Shown here: positions 23,693 through 32,480 of the stretch, one piece after another
How positions within the stretch are numbered: the first letter of the stretch is position 1
Layout of the letters: every line of letters starts with the position of its first letter
From: an uncultured Clostridia bacterium
GTDB taxonomy: Bacteria > Bacillota > Clostridia > Christensenellales > Aristaeellaceae
DNA length: 58,693 bases
Assembly (NCBI GenBank): GCA_944362695.1
Contig: CALVTQ010000111.1
Span: 1 to 58,693 of the forward strand
Direction of reading: 5' to 3'
Made by a program: the position numbers and the translations under genes
Notes under the pieces: generated by a model
Database searches by the model: none
Told to the model about the DNA's origin: nothing
Seen by the model: the letters and a program-made list of their open reading frames with translations, nothing else

Positions 23693-25255
23693 TCAATACT
23701 CGAACATCGCCAGCACATCGGCAGGCACGTCATAGCCGATGTCCTCGGCCATCGTCGTGTACTGCTCGCGCAGCGTCTCCAGGCGCAGCGGTGCGAAGCA
23801 GTACGGGCAGGGCGTCAGGTCCTTGTACGTGTCCTGCGCGAGGTCGCCGTATGTGAACCCGCCCTCAAGCGGCAGGAAGCGCTCCTTGACGCCCGAGCAG
23901 TTCTGGTCGAGGTGGTAGTTGCTGCCGCCGTTGGGATTGCGGTACAGCGGCGCCGCGCGGTCGGGGATTTCCGGGTCGTACATCTCGCGGCCGTACTGAT
24001 CCCAGATAAACACGCGCGTGTTCATCTCCATGTTCTCCCAGAGCCAGTACATGTTCTGCCCCTGCGGATTCTTGTATCGCTGCACGCGTATGCAGGCGTG
24101 GCTCGCCTTGAAGCCCAGCCGCGCCTCGTATTTTTCATAGAACTTCGTGCCGTCCGCCGCGAGGTCGTGCAGCACCTCGTGAATGAGCGTGCCGCCGTTG
24201 ATGCGCAGCGCGTATTTGCCGATGGCGCGCCCGCCGGAGTGGAAATCGCCCATCCAGCTGACGATCAGGTATTCGCCCGCCGGCGTCTCGAGGTAATTCT
24301 TCGTCTCCGTGTTCTTGCCCGTGGAGACGAGCAGCTCGCCGGTGATCCGCCCGTCCTCAAAGATGTACATCTTCTGGCGCAGCTTGTCCACCAGCAGCGC
24401 GTATTTCGTCGCGGGCTCCACCGTCTTGAGCACGCTCGTGCGGACATAGCCCTGTATCTTTTTCGCGTTCAGGCTCATCATGTAGTCGCTCTCGGTGTTG
24501 AGCGCGTCGTTGGAATACGCCTCGATGAGCACATAGCCGTCGCCGTCGGTGTCCTCCTCGAGCACATGCACGCCCTGGCTCTGGCCGTGGAGCTGGCCCG
24601 CGCAGTTGCCCTTGTAGGGCGTGCGCGCGCCGCCGGGCTCAAACGTCGGATAGACGTGCTCCTTCTGCTCGACCTCCAGCACCGTGATCGGCTGCATCAT
24701 CAGGTCCCATATCGCCTGCTGATGCTCGGGATTTTTGAGGTCGTAGGCGTCCGGGTCCATGTCCCAGAAGCTCGTGGCATACGGCACAGCGTCCTCCGGC
24801 ACGACGCCGTCCCACGTCTGCGCCTCCTCGAAGACCATGCCCTCGATGTCCAGCACATTGTCGTCATGCTCGGCCTCGGTCGCGAAAATGTGCAGCGCGA
24901 GGCTCTGTGCATCGCTCTGCTCGCCCGCGCCGTTTGTCAGCGTCACGCGAACGGTGTATTCGCCGGGGGCGGGCTTTTCGCCGTCCAGCGCGCCGTCCCA
25001 CGTCACGCGCCCCGCGCCCGCCGCGACGCTCTTCTGCGCGATGACGCCCGCGCGCTCGCCGCTCTCGCTTATCAGCTCCGCGCAGATCACGCCATCCTCG
25101 CCCGCGTCGTAATCAAAATACCAGCCGTCTCCGGCGACAAGGCTCACGCCCTCCCCCGCCACGCCGCTGAGCTCCGGCTCGGCCAGAGCGGGCATCGCCG
25201 CCAGCGTGAGCAGCAGCATGAGCAGGGAAAGCATGCGTCTTTTCATGGTCATCAT
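23693..25255 (-). CDS. Secreted L,D-transpeptidase (YkuD) with Cys-containing tail
   Basis: The 520-residue protein has a signal peptide (to about residue 25) and a beta-rich N-terminal region. A YkuD domain follows at roughly 295-440, with the start strand KYALLVDKLRQKMYIF and the catalytic motif SHACIRV (Cys near residue 387, preceded by HEVL). YkuD enzymes cross-link peptidoglycan 3-3 or attach proteins to stem peptides. The C-terminal 90 residues hold YRNPNGGSNYH and a CPYC pair, perhaps a small metal or substrate domain. The usual SHGC is SHAC here. Two adjacent ATGs fit the site GAAAGGACGT. Confidence 0.9.
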   Translation of the reverse strand: MMTMKRRMLSLLMLLLTLAAMPALAEPELSGVAGEGVSLVAGDGWYFDYDAGEDGVICAELISESGERAGVIAQKSVAAGAGRVTWDGALDGEKPAPGEYTVRVTLTNGAGEQSDAQSLALHIFATEAEHDDNVLDIEGMVFEEAQTWDGVVPEDAVPYATSFWDMDPDAYDLKNPEHQQAIWDLMMQPITVLEVEQKEHVYPTFEPGGARTPYKGNCAGQLHGQSQGVHVLEEDTDGDGYVLIEAYSNDALNTESDYMMSLNAKKIQGYVRTSVLKTVEPATKYALLVDKLRQKMYIFEDGRITGELLVSTGKNTETKNYLETPAGEYLIVSWMGDFHSGGRAIGKYALRINGGTLIHEVLHDLAADGTKFYEKYEARLGFKASHACIRVQRYKNPQGQNMYWLWENMEMNTRVFIWDQYGREMYDPEIPDRAAPLYRNPNGGSNYHLDQNCSGVKERFLPLEGGFTYGDLAQDTYKDLTPCPYCFAPLRLETLREQYTTMAEDIGYDVPADVLAMFEY

Positions 25256-25306
25256 ATACGTCCTTTCCATATGAAACAAGAGATGATGCGGTCGATCCCC
25301 GCGCGC

Positions 25307-25341
25307 AAAAAGGGGCTGCGGCGCATGGCGCTGACAGCCTC
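25307..25341 (-). terminator. Terminator of the zinc-ribbon/PG-binding gene
   Basis: On the minus strand AGAGGCTGTCAGCGC and GCGCCGCAGCCCCT pair imperfectly and are followed by TTTTTGCG, about 15 bases after the stop codon. Confidence 0.65.
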
Positions 25342-25357
25342 TTTCGTGTGTGTTTGC

Positions 25358-26080
25358 TTAGCCCGGCAGGTCGAGAATGTCGCCCGGCTGCACCTGCGGC
25401 GTCGTCTGCGGTCTGGGCGTGACGCTCGCCTCGTTGAACAGCGCCTCGAGCGTCATCTTGCCCGCGATGCCGTCGTCGTCCAGGCCGTGCTCCTTCTGGA
25501 AGTTCTTGACCGCCGTCTCCGTGCCCGTGCCGAAGTTGCCGTCCGTCGCGCCGGTCAGGTATCCCAGCTCCGCAAGCGCGACCTGCATGATGACGACGTC
25601 CTCGCTCCTGTCGCCCTTGCGCAGCGTCTTGTATTCGACCTCGACGGGCGCGGGCGTGGGCGTGATCTCGATGTAGGGCGTGGGCGTGGTCACCGGGCGC
25701 TCGGCGGGAACCGGCGTGGGCGTCGCCGCGCCGAAGACCACCAGCGTGCCGGGGTTCACCGTGTTCTGCGCGATCGGGTTGGGCGTCGTGTTCGCCGGAG
25801 CAGGCCCGCCCGCCGCGAACATGCTGCGCACGATCATCACGATGATGACCACGAGGATGAGGATCAGGCCGAACGCCACGATCATCGGCGTCAGGTCGGC
25901 CTTCTTGCTCTTGCCCTTGCCTCGGCTGCCCTTGGCGTAGGCCGTCGTCTTCTTGGCGCGCGGGGCAGCGCCTTCGCCGCCCTTGGACGCGCTGTCCGCG
26001 GCACCGGCCAGGCTCGAGCCGCAAACCGGGCAGATATTCGAACCGTCTGGGATCTTGCTGTCACAGCGGGGACAAAACAT
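25358..26080 (-). CDS. Zinc-ribbon / single-pass membrane / peptidoglycan-binding protein
   Basis: In 240 residues three parts are joined. A zinc ribbon (CPRC at 3-6 and CPVC near 17-20) and a basic Lys/Gly linker lie inside the cell. One membrane helix follows (about 66-88), then a Thr/Pro-rich stalk (repeated TPTP). A PG_binding_1 domain (about 150-210; LRKGDRSEDVVIMQVALAEL, GYLTGATDGNFGTGTETAVK) lies outside. It could tie a cytoplasmic partner to the wall. The start is the ATG after AAGGAGGGTTGACC; a TTG six bases upstream is too close to the site. Stalk style matches the VanY and L,D-transpeptidase proteins nearby. Confidence 0.88.
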   Translation of the reverse strand: MFCPRCDSKIPDGSNICPVCGSSLAGAADSASKGGEGAAPRAKKTTAYAKGSRGKGKSKKADLTPMIVAFGLILILVVIIVMIVRSMFAAGGPAPANTTPNPIAQNTVNPGTLVVFGAATPTPVPAERPVTTPTPYIEITPTPAPVEVEYKTLRKGDRSEDVVIMQVALAELGYLTGATDGNFGTGTETAVKNFQKEHGLDDDGIAGKMTLEALFNEASVTPRPQTTPQVQPGDILDLPG

Positions 26081-26234
26081 GGTCAACCCTCCTTAATGGG
26101 TATGCTTGTACTACCTTATAGTATAAACCAGATGCCGCGCGGATTGCAAGGGTTTTGCCAAATTCCGCCGTTTCCGGTGCAATTTTGGCGTCCGCATGCC
26201 TATACATATGCGCCGCATACGCCGTTTCATGCCA

Positions 26235-26687
26235 TCACCTGCGCGCCATGGCGAGCCTGCCGCGCGCATCCAGCGAGCAAAGCGCCGCCGCAAGCGACAT
26301 GCGCAGCGCCCCGGTCAGCGCGTCGTCCCCGCCGCCCGCGTCGATGCTCCCGCGCGCGATGCCCGCCGTTATCGCCTCAAGCTCCGTGCAAAAGTGCATG
26401 TAGCCCGCCTGCGCGCCGTCCTCGCCCAGCCACGAAAGCAGCGTGGCGATGTCCTCCATGCTCATCGCCTGCTTGAGCACAGCGATTTCCAGCAGCAGCG
26501 CCAGGTGCTCCCTGTCGTATTTCTTGCCCGACGGGCGCGGCAGAAGGCCCATCTTGACGTAGTTGTTGACCATCGCCTTGGTGATGCCCCCAAGCGGAAG
26601 CGCCCGCTCGGTCAGCGTCACCACCTGATCCATGTAAAGCCCGATGTCCGGCAGCGTCTCCCACGCCGGCAGGGTGATCTCCTTCAT
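26235..26687 (-). CDS. DUF1836 protein (MerR-like HTH)
   Basis: The 150-residue protein has the DUF1836 pattern LPDIGLYMDQVVTLTERAL, ITKAMVNNYVKMGLLPRP, KKYDREHLALLLEIAVLKQ and IATLLSWL. The first part is a MerR-type helix-turn-helix, so DNA binding is likely, but targets are unknown. GGAGGAACGCGC precedes the ATG. It is divergent from feoAB. No downstream partner is transcribed with it. The upstream gap (26688-26907) contains the feoAB promoter and operator. Confidence 0.88.
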   Translation of the reverse strand: MKEITLPAWETLPDIGLYMDQVVTLTERALPLGGITKAMVNNYVKMGLLPRPSGKKYDREHLALLLEIAVLKQAMSMEDIATLLSWLGEDGAQAGYMHFCTELEAITAGIARGSIDAGGGDDALTGALRMSLAAALCSLDARGRLAMARR

Positions 26688-26795
26688 GCGCGTTCCTCCG
26701 ATTCGTTTGTCTTATTATATCATATTTTTTTATTCAGTCAAACCGATCGCATGTGCCAGAAAACAATTTCCTATCGTTTTTGTGTAATTTGAGAC

Positions 26796-26824
26796 TTTAC
26801 AACCGCGCGCCGTTAGGATATTCT
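26796..26824 (+). promoter_or_regulatory. Promoter of feoAB
   Basis: TTTACA (26796-26801), 17-bp spacer, TATTCT (26819-26824), about 85 bp before the start codon. Confidence 0.75.
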
Positions 26825-26827
26825 ATC
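26812..26827. promoter_or_regulatory. Iron-box candidate overlapping the feoAB -10
   Basis: GTTAG-GATATT-CTATC is one base from the inverted repeat GTTAG-N6-CTAAC found at the DUF3793 promoter. It covers the -10 box, a classic repressor position. A DtxR/IdeR-like iron repressor is the likely reader, by inference. Confidence 0.6.
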
Positions 26828-26907
26828 GTCACACAGACAAATGCGCTCATGCGGCGCATACCATCATATACGGGTTCGCGGCAGATGCCGCGCAAGGAGA
26901 GATCAGC

Positions 26908-29283
26908 ATGACACTGGATCAACTGAGCATCGGCAAGAGCGCCGTCATCCGCACGGTCGGCGGCGAGGGCGCGCTTCGCCAGCACTTCCTCGATATGGGC
27001 GTCATCCCCGGCGCGGAGATCACGCTCGTCAAATTCGCGCCGATGGGCGACCCGATGGAGCTGCGCATCCACGGCTACGAGCTGACGCTGCGCGTGGCCG
27101 ACGCCAAGCAGATCGAGATCGACAGCATCCACAGCCACGAGAAGGGCGACAAGACCGACGTGACCGCGCCGGTCGTGCCGGATGACAAGATCCCCTCGCC
27201 CCACCCCGGCCTCGGCGAGGGCGGCAAATATCACGTCAAGGCCGGCGAAAACCCGCTGCCCGAGGGCACGAAGCTCACCTTCGCGCTCGCCGGCAACCAG
27301 AACTGCGGCAAGACGACGCTCTTTAACCAGCTGACCGGCTCATCCCAGCACGTGGGCAACTTCCCCGGCGTGACGGTCGACCGCAAGGACGGCATCATCC
27401 GCGGCCGGGCGAATACGCTGGTCACCGACCTGCCGGGCATCTATTCGCTCTCCCCCTACACCGGCGAGGAGATCGTCACCCGCCAGTTCATATTGGGCGA
27501 GAAGCCGCGCGGCATCATCAACATCGTCGACGCCACCAACATCGAGCGCAACCTGTATCTCACCATGCAGCTCATGGAGCTGGATACCCCGATGGTGCTC
27601 GCGCTGAACATGATGGACGAGGTGCGCCAGAACGGCGGCTCCATCCGCGTCAACGACATGGAGGCCATGCTCGGCATACCGGTCATCCCGATCTCCGCGG
27701 CCAAGAACGAGGGCATCGACGAGCTGGTCGACCACGCGCTGCACGTCGCCCAGTATCAGGAGCGCCCCGGCCGCAACGACTTCTGCGACGCCGAGGGCGA
27801 GGGCGCGGCGGTTCACCGCTGCCTGCACGGCCTGATGCACCTGATCGAGGATCACGCCAGGGACGCGGGCATCCCGGTGCGCTTTGCGGCGAGCAAGCTG
27901 GCCGAGGGCGATTCGCTCATCATGGAGCAGCTCGGCCTTGACGACAACGAGCGCGAGACCGTCGAGCACATCATCGTGCAGATGGAGCAGGAGCGCGGCC
28001 TCGACCGCGCGGCGGCGATTGCCGACATGCGCTTCCGCTTCATCCGCAAAATCTGCGACCAGACGGTCGTCCCGCCCAAGGAGAGCCGCGAGCACGCGCG
28101 CAGCGAGAAGCTCGACCGCATCCTGACCGGCAGGCACACGGCCATCCCGGCGTTCATCGCGATCATGGGCCTCGTGTTCTATCTGACGTTCAACGTCGTG
28201 GGCGCGCTGCTCTCGGAGTGGATGGAGGCGCTGATCGGCTGGCTGACGGGCGTGGCCGACGCGGGCCTCACCGCCGCGGGCGTCAATTCCGTGCTGCACT
28301 CGCTGATCATCGACGGCATATTCGAGGGCGTGGGCAGCGTCTTGGGCTTCCTGCCGCATATCGTGACGCTGTTCTTCTTCCTGTCGATGCTCGAGGACAG
28401 CGGCTACATGGCGCGCGTGGCGTTCGTGATGGACAAGCTGCTGCGCAAGATCGGCCTTTCCGGGCGCAGCATCGTGCCGATGCTCGTGGGCTTTGGCTGC
28501 ACGGTGCCGGGCGTGATGGCCACGCGCACGCTCCCCTCCGAGCGCGACCGCAAGATGACGATCCTGCTGACGCCGTTCATGTCCTGCTCGGCGAAGCTGC
28601 CGATTTACGCGTTCTTCTGCGCGGTGTTCTTCCCGAAATACACGGCGTTTGTGATGATCGCGCTGTACGTGCTGGGCATCCTCATGGGCATCGTCTCGGC
28701 GGTTGTGCTTAGAAAGACGATGTTCGCGGGCGAGCCCGTGCCGTTCGTCATGGAGCTGCCCAACTACCGCATGCCGGGCGCCAAGAACGTGGCGCAGCTG
28801 CTCTGGGACAAGGCGAAGGACTTCCTGCAGCGCGCGTTCACGGTCATCTTCGTGGCGACGATCATGATCTGGTTCCTTCAGACGTTCAACATTCACCTTC
28901 AGATCGTGGCGGACAGCTCGCAGAGCATCCTCGCGTCGCTGGCGGGCCTGCTCGCGCCCATCTTCGCGCCGCTGGGCATGGGCGACTGGCGCATCTGCGT
29001 GGCGCTGATCACGGGCTTCATGGCCAAGGAGAGCGTGGTCACGACGCTGATCGTGCTCTTTGGCTCGGAGGCGGTGCTGCTCTCCTCGCTCAGCCCGCTG
29101 GCTGCGGCGACGATGCTGGTGTTCTGCCTGCTGTATACACCGTGCGTCGCGGCGATCACGGCGGTCAAGCGCGAGCTCGGCGGCAAGTGGGCGCTGGGCG
29201 TAGCGCTTAGCCAGTGCGCGATTGCGTGGGTCGTGGCGTTCGCGTTCCGGCTGATCGGGCTGCTGCTCGGGTTTGGAGGTTAA
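26908..29283 (+). CDS. feoB: FeoA-FeoB fusion, ferrous iron transporter
   Basis: The 791-residue protein fuses a FeoA SH3-like domain (1-75; LSIGKSAVIRTVGGEG) to FeoB. The G domain starts near 125, with the P-loop GNQNCGKTT (129-137), the G3 motif DLPGIYSLSPYT and G4-type NMMDE. Helical and membrane parts follow from about 410 to the end, with the Gate-type motifs GFGCTVPGVMATRT and AKESVVTTL. It imports Fe2+ with GTP-dependent gating. The Gln in the P-loop replaces the common Pro. The ATG follows AAGGAG. The upstream GTTAG box suggests iron repression, and a Cys-rich partner gene follows directly. Confidence 0.97.
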   Translation: MTLDQLSIGKSAVIRTVGGEGALRQHFLDMGVIPGAEITLVKFAPMGDPMELRIHGYELTLRVADAKQIEIDSIHSHEKGDKTDVTAPVVPDDKIPSPHPGLGEGGKYHVKAGENPLPEGTKLTFALAGNQNCGKTTLFNQLTGSSQHVGNFPGVTVDRKDGIIRGRANTLVTDLPGIYSLSPYTGEEIVTRQFILGEKPRGIINIVDATNIERNLYLTMQLMELDTPMVLALNMMDEVRQNGGSIRVNDMEAMLGIPVIPISAAKNEGIDELVDHALHVAQYQERPGRNDFCDAEGEGAAVHRCLHGLMHLIEDHARDAGIPVRFAASKLAEGDSLIMEQLGLDDNERETVEHIIVQMEQERGLDRAAAIADMRFRFIRKICDQTVVPPKESREHARSEKLDRILTGRHTAIPAFIAIMGLVFYLTFNVVGALLSEWMEALIGWLTGVADAGLTAAGVNSVLHSLIIDGIFEGVGSVLGFLPHIVTLFFFLSMLEDSGYMARVAFVMDKLLRKIGLSGRSIVPMLVGFGCTVPGVMATRTLPSERDRKMTILLTPFMSCSAKLPIYAFFCAVFFPKYTAFVMIALYVLGILMGIVSAVVLRKTMFAGEPVPFVMELPNYRMPGAKNVAQLLWDKAKDFLQRAFTVIFVATIMIWFLQTFNIHLQIVADSSQSILASLAGLLAPIFAPLGMGDWRICVALITGFMAKESVVTTLIVLFGSEAVLLSSLSPLAAATMLVFCLLYTPCVAAITAVKRELGGKWALGVALSQCAIAWVVAFAFRLIGLLLGFGG

Positions 29284-29285
29284 AT

Positions 29286-29423
29286 ATGGCTTCTGTGATT
29301 GTGGCGGCGCTGCTCGCCGCGGCGGTCATCGCGGCGGTCGTCGTGATCCGCAAAAAGAAATTGCTCGGCAAGTGCGGCGGCAATTGCGACGGCTGCGCGA
29401 TGAACTGCAAGAAAAACGGCTGA
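29286..29423 (+). CDS. FeoB-associated Cys-rich membrane protein
   Basis: The 45-residue protein starts 2 bases after the feoB stop. One membrane helix (about 3-22) is followed by basic residues and a compact Cys cluster CGGNCDGCAMNC. This is the pattern of the short FeoB-associated Cys-rich proteins that often end Feo operons. It may pass or bind Fe2+ at the inner face. It is shorter than the 60-residue usual cut-off and easily missed. Confidence 0.9.
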   Translation: MASVIVAALLAAAVIAAVVVIRKKKLLGKCGGNCDGCAMNCKKNG

Positions 29424-29453
29424 TCGCTGCGTTTTTCTCAAAATCGAATCTTT

Positions 29454-29490
29454 CCGTTCCCCGATGCTTTTCTTCGGGGGACGGTTTTTT
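29454..29490 (+). terminator. Terminator of the feo operon
   Basis: CCGTTCCCCGA and TCGGGGGACGG form an 11-bp stem with one mismatch, followed by six T. A homologous terminator stands at the same place before R2 copy B. Confidence 0.9.
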
Positions 29491-29500
29491 ATTGCATATC

Positions 29501-29646
29501 GGAACTTTTTTCGCTCTGGCGGAGCCGGTGACGGAGCCCCCTTCGGGGTCTCCCGATGCGTTTTTTGCTTTAGCCCGGCGCAGCTTTACTGTCGCCGCAG
29601 CCTTTGTGCCGGGCCCCATGTGCGGCTTGGGTGGGCGGGGGTACGG
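29501..29646 (+). repeat. Dispersed repeat R2, copy A
   Basis: About 145 bp matches 57575-57722 in blocks such as CGCTCTG, GGAGCC, CCTTCGGG, TGCGTTTTTTGCTTTAGCCC, GGCGCAGC and GGGGGTACGG. Both copies directly follow a strong terminator, so the terminator may be part of the unit. It contains its own short hairpin. No gene is coded here. It lies 3' of the feo operon in the same orientation. Confidence 0.78.
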
Positions 29647-29771
29647 ACTTGGTGAGCGGGGCGTTTTCATCCTGTCGCAGCGCTGTGCAAAGCGATACTT
29701 GATCTATTCCCACCCACCGCCCTTTTGGTTACACCCCTCCGGCATGCTTCGCATGCCACCTCCCTCTCCGG

Positions 29772-30090
29772 GGGAGAAGCAACGCAACTTTACATATGGT
29801 GAAACTTTTCCGCTCTGGTGCAGCTTTGCCTTTAAGGGTAACGCTCCACGCCGTAACCCCGGTAGCCCCTATTGTCCCTAGTAGGGGGAACATTGTGACG
29901 TTAAGCGAAGCGAGCCCTCTCCGTCAGCCTGCGGCTGACACCTCTCCCAAAGGGAGAGGCAAGTATAGCTTTTTAGTATTGAAACTTTTTCGTTCTGGCG
30001 CTGCTTTGCATTTATCATCATTATCTACCGCGAGCGCAGCAGCCCTCTCCGTCAGCCTTCGCCTGCCACCTCGCGAGACCAGCCCTGTAT
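29772..30090. repeat. Composite repeat region R3
   Basis: Gene-free sequence with duplicated pieces: GAAACTTTTCCGCTCTGG near 29801 and GAAACTTTTTCGTTCTGG near 29981, and CCCTCTCCGTCAGCC near 29914 and 30043. The first of the latter continues into the hairpins AGCCTGCGGCT and CTCTCCCAAAGGGAGAG. The CTCTCC...GGAGAG type resembles palindromic repeats common in gut Clostridia genomes, from general familiarity only. With R2 and the adjoining spacers it accounts for most of the 740-base gap between the feo operon and the VanY gene. Confidence 0.7.
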
Positions 30091-30106
30091 AAGCGTCCTC
30101 ACCCAA

Positions 30107-30139
30107 CAAAAAACAGACCCCGCCAAAGGCAGAGCCTGT
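30107..30139 (-). terminator. Terminator of the acyltransferase-VanY operon
   Basis: Minus strand ACAGGCTCTGCC-TTT-GGCGGGGTCTGT, a 12-bp stem with G-T pairs, followed by TTTTTTG, 25 bases after the VanY stop. Confidence 0.88.
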
Positions 30140-30163
30140 TTCTGTGCGATTCATTCTGCTTCC

Positions 30164-31381
30164 TTATTCCTCGTCCTTCTCCGGCATCAGCCCCATGTGC
30201 TCGCAGTATTCCTCCAAGCACCAATCGTTGCGCACCATCACCTGCGCCGCCTCGACGCCGACGTAGCGGAAATGCCACGACTCCGCGATGAAGCCCGTGA
30301 TCTTGCGCTTCTCCTCGGTGAAGCGGACGACGAAGCCGTATTCGTGGCAGTGCTTGTGCAGCCACTTCTGCTGCTCGGTGCCGGTGAAGCTGACGCCCGG
30401 CACGGTGATGTCAAAGGCGAGGCCGGTCTGGTGCTCGCTCGTGCCGGCGGGCGCGACCGTGTTGTATGTCGCGGACAGGCACTTGGAGCGCGACCAGTCC
30501 GGGTAGTTCTTCTGGTATTCAGCGGCGGAATTGTCCACGAGGCGCTGCTGCTCGCTGTATGTGCGGTAGGCAGACGAGATCTGGAAGTTGTCAAGGCCGT
30601 CCGCCTGCGCCGCCTCGAGCATCGTGCGCAGCGCAAGCGCCGCCGTCTCGTTGGCCTGCGTGCCCTCGTATTTGATCTTGCAGACGCTCGAGGGGATCAC
30701 GTCCTCCAGATCGACCAGATCGCTCGGGCGCTGGCCCTTGTCCATCGGGTATTCGCGGTTGACCAGCATCAGGAAGTCCGTCGGCGGGGCCTCGTCCATG
30801 GAAAGCGCCTGACCGCCGTTGATTACCTCGAACGTGTTCTTGCCCGCGACGCCGTCCGCCGTCAGCGAGTTGACCGACTGGAACGCCATCAGCGCGTCCG
30901 CCGTGTCGTTGCCGAATATGCCGTCCGCCTCGCCGTCCAGATACCCCAGCTCGATCAGCTTTTCCTGCATCTGGCGCACCTGCTCGCCCTTGGCGCCCTT
31001 GCGCAGAACCGGAACGGGCGATGGCGTCGGCACGGGCGACGGCGTGGGCACGGGCGTGGGCGTGAGCGCCGGGTCGGGCGTGGGCAGAAGCTCCTCGCCG
31101 CCGAAGCCGTACTGCGCGCCGAACGGGGCGTAAATCGCGGGCGTCGGCGTGATCGTCGGCACGGGCGTGGGCGTGGGCTCGGGCGTCGCGCTCGGCACGG
31201 CCGTCGGCACGATCTCCTGCGCCGTGGGCATCAGCTTCGTCGACAGCGCGCACAGCAGGACGATCATCACCACCGCAGCCGCAGCGATCAGCGTGCGTAG
31301 AAGCGGCGTGAGCGCGGCGCGTCTCTTTCGGGACGGCATGCGCGCCGTCCGCTCCGGTGTCCTTTCGATGTTGACCGACAT
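30164..31381 (-). CDS. Membrane-anchored D,D-carboxypeptidase (VanY/M15B) with PG-binding domain
   Basis: The 405-residue protein has one membrane helix (about 27-47), a Thr/Pro stalk, a PG_binding_1 domain (about 150-215) and an M15B peptidase domain (about 245-395). The zinc and catalytic pattern is clear: [23 protein letters not shown] and ESWHFRYVG. It should remove the terminal D-Ala from stem pentapeptides on the outer face. It is the last gene of a four-gene operon, 10 bases after an SGNH-like gene, which ties it to the acyltransferase module. AAAGGAGG precedes the ATG. Confidence 0.94.
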   Translation of the reverse strand: MSVNIERTPERTARMPSRKRRAALTPLLRTLIAAAAVVMIVLLCALSTKLMPTAQEIVPTAVPSATPEPTPTPVPTITPTPAIYAPFGAQYGFGGEELLPTPDPALTPTPVPTPSPVPTPSPVPVLRKGAKGEQVRQMQEKLIELGYLDGEADGIFGNDTADALMAFQSVNSLTADGVAGKNTFEVINGGQALSMDEAPPTDFLMLVNREYPMDKGQRPSDLVDLEDVIPSSVCKIKYEGTQANETAALALRTMLEAAQADGLDNFQISSAYRTYSEQQRLVDNSAAEYQKNYPDWSRSKCLSATYNTVAPAGTSEHQTGLAFDITVPGVSFTGTEQQKWLHKHCHEYGFVVRFTEEKRKITGFIAESWHFRYVGVEAAQVMVRNDWCLEEYCEHMGLMPEKDEE

Positions 31382-31391
31382 AGGTCCTCCT

Positions 31392-32468
31392 TTATTGATC
31401 CCCGCGCGGCTCGTAGATCCACCCGCCCGCGTCGATGAGCGCATGCGCCCATGCGTCGAGCTGCGCCGTGGCCGCGTCGAGCTGCCCGCGCGATACCACG
31501 AGCCCGTCGCCCGACGCGATGCACGCGACGATCTCCTCGTTGATCCACTCGCCGTAGTGCAGCGTGTCCTTGTAATTGCGCATGTTAAGCACCCAATCCT
31601 CGCGCGCCGAGAAGTCGTATATGCACACGTTGGGATAGGCGCTCAGCGCGTCATAGCAAATCCCGCGCAGCGTCAGCATGGCGTCAAGCGTCCCCCTGGA
31701 GAGCATCGTCGACCACTCCGCCGCCGAATAAGGCGGGAAGAAGAAGTCAAACTGCGTGTCCGGGTGCGCCTCGATGAACGGGATGAGGTGCGTCTGTATG
31801 TTCTGCGTGCAGATGTCCGCGCGCGCGTCCGCCGCAAGCATCTCTTCCGGCTGCGGCGGGGTGAACTGCGCGTCGTACAGCCCGATGAGGCCGTATTCGT
31901 CGCCCGCGTTCGCCCAGTTGTACATGCTGTCGCGGATGGTGTCGTCCTGCCTCTGCCCCCATGCGCGCAGGCAGCGCGGCATGAACGAGGCGAGCACGGA
32001 GCGGTTGAGCCAGTAGTGCACGTCGTTGAATATGTTGCCGTCGTAGAGATACAGCGGCATCTCGGTCGGCGTCTCGTCGAGCTCGCCGATGAAGGAATAC
32101 ACGTCGAGGCCGTAGACGATGCGCCGCATGTCGTGCGTGTCAAACGCCAGGTTCATGAGCAGCGCGTGGCTGTATGCCGTGCCGCCGGACGAGCAGAGCT
32201 TGATGAAGCGCCCGCCGAGCAGCTCGTCCATCTGCGACGGGCGGAAGTTCTCGGTCACCGATGTGCCGACGATGGCGCTGTCGTAGTCGTAGCTGCGCGC
32301 AATGCCCGCGTTGGCGTAGACCTGCGTCGTCTTGTCGATCGGCGGCATGTAGCGCGTCGCCAGCCGGTAGACCTGAAACGGATCGACGTATATCACCGCC
32401 GCGCTGAGCACGAGCAGCGCGCAGACGAGCGTCCCCAGCGTCAGCAGGCCCCAAGTCTTTCTTTTCAT
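31392..32468 (-). CDS. SGNH-like acyltransferase partner, paralogue 2
   Basis: The 358-residue protein has an N-terminal membrane helix (about 7-27) followed by YVDPFQVYR, then an extracytoplasmic domain. SGNH/AlgJ-like features are [15 protein letters not shown] (nucleophile Ser region) and, near the C-terminus, [13 protein letters not shown] with a D-x-x-H arrangement. It pairs with the MBOAT protein, as DltD pairs with DltB or AlgJ/AlgX with AlgI. It is a paralogue of the product of 33932-35023: NAGIA(R/K)[12 protein letters not shown] and FFPPYS recur in both. It lies 12 bases after the MBOAT gene. Confidence 0.8.
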   Translation of the reverse strand: MKRKTWGLLTLGTLVCALLVLSAAVIYVDPFQVYRLATRYMPPIDKTTQVYANAGIARSYDYDSAIVGTSVTENFRPSQMDELLGGRFIKLCSSGGTAYSHALLMNLAFDTHDMRRIVYGLDVYSFIGELDETPTEMPLYLYDGNIFNDVHYWLNRSVLASFMPRCLRAWGQRQDDTIRDSMYNWANAGDEYGLIGLYDAQFTPPQPEEMLAADARADICTQNIQTHLIPFIEAHPDTQFDFFFPPYSAAEWSTMLSRGTLDAMLTLRGICYDALSAYPNVCIYDFSAREDWVLNMRNYKDTLHYGEWINEEIVACIASGDGLVVSRGQLDAATAQLDAWAHALIDAGGWIYEPRGDQ

Positions 32469-32480
32469 GCTTGCACCGAA

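Noticed and set aside
29464-30092. Short reading frames within the R2/R3 repeats
   Set aside because: They lack ribosome binding sites and reading-frame conservation between repeat copies.
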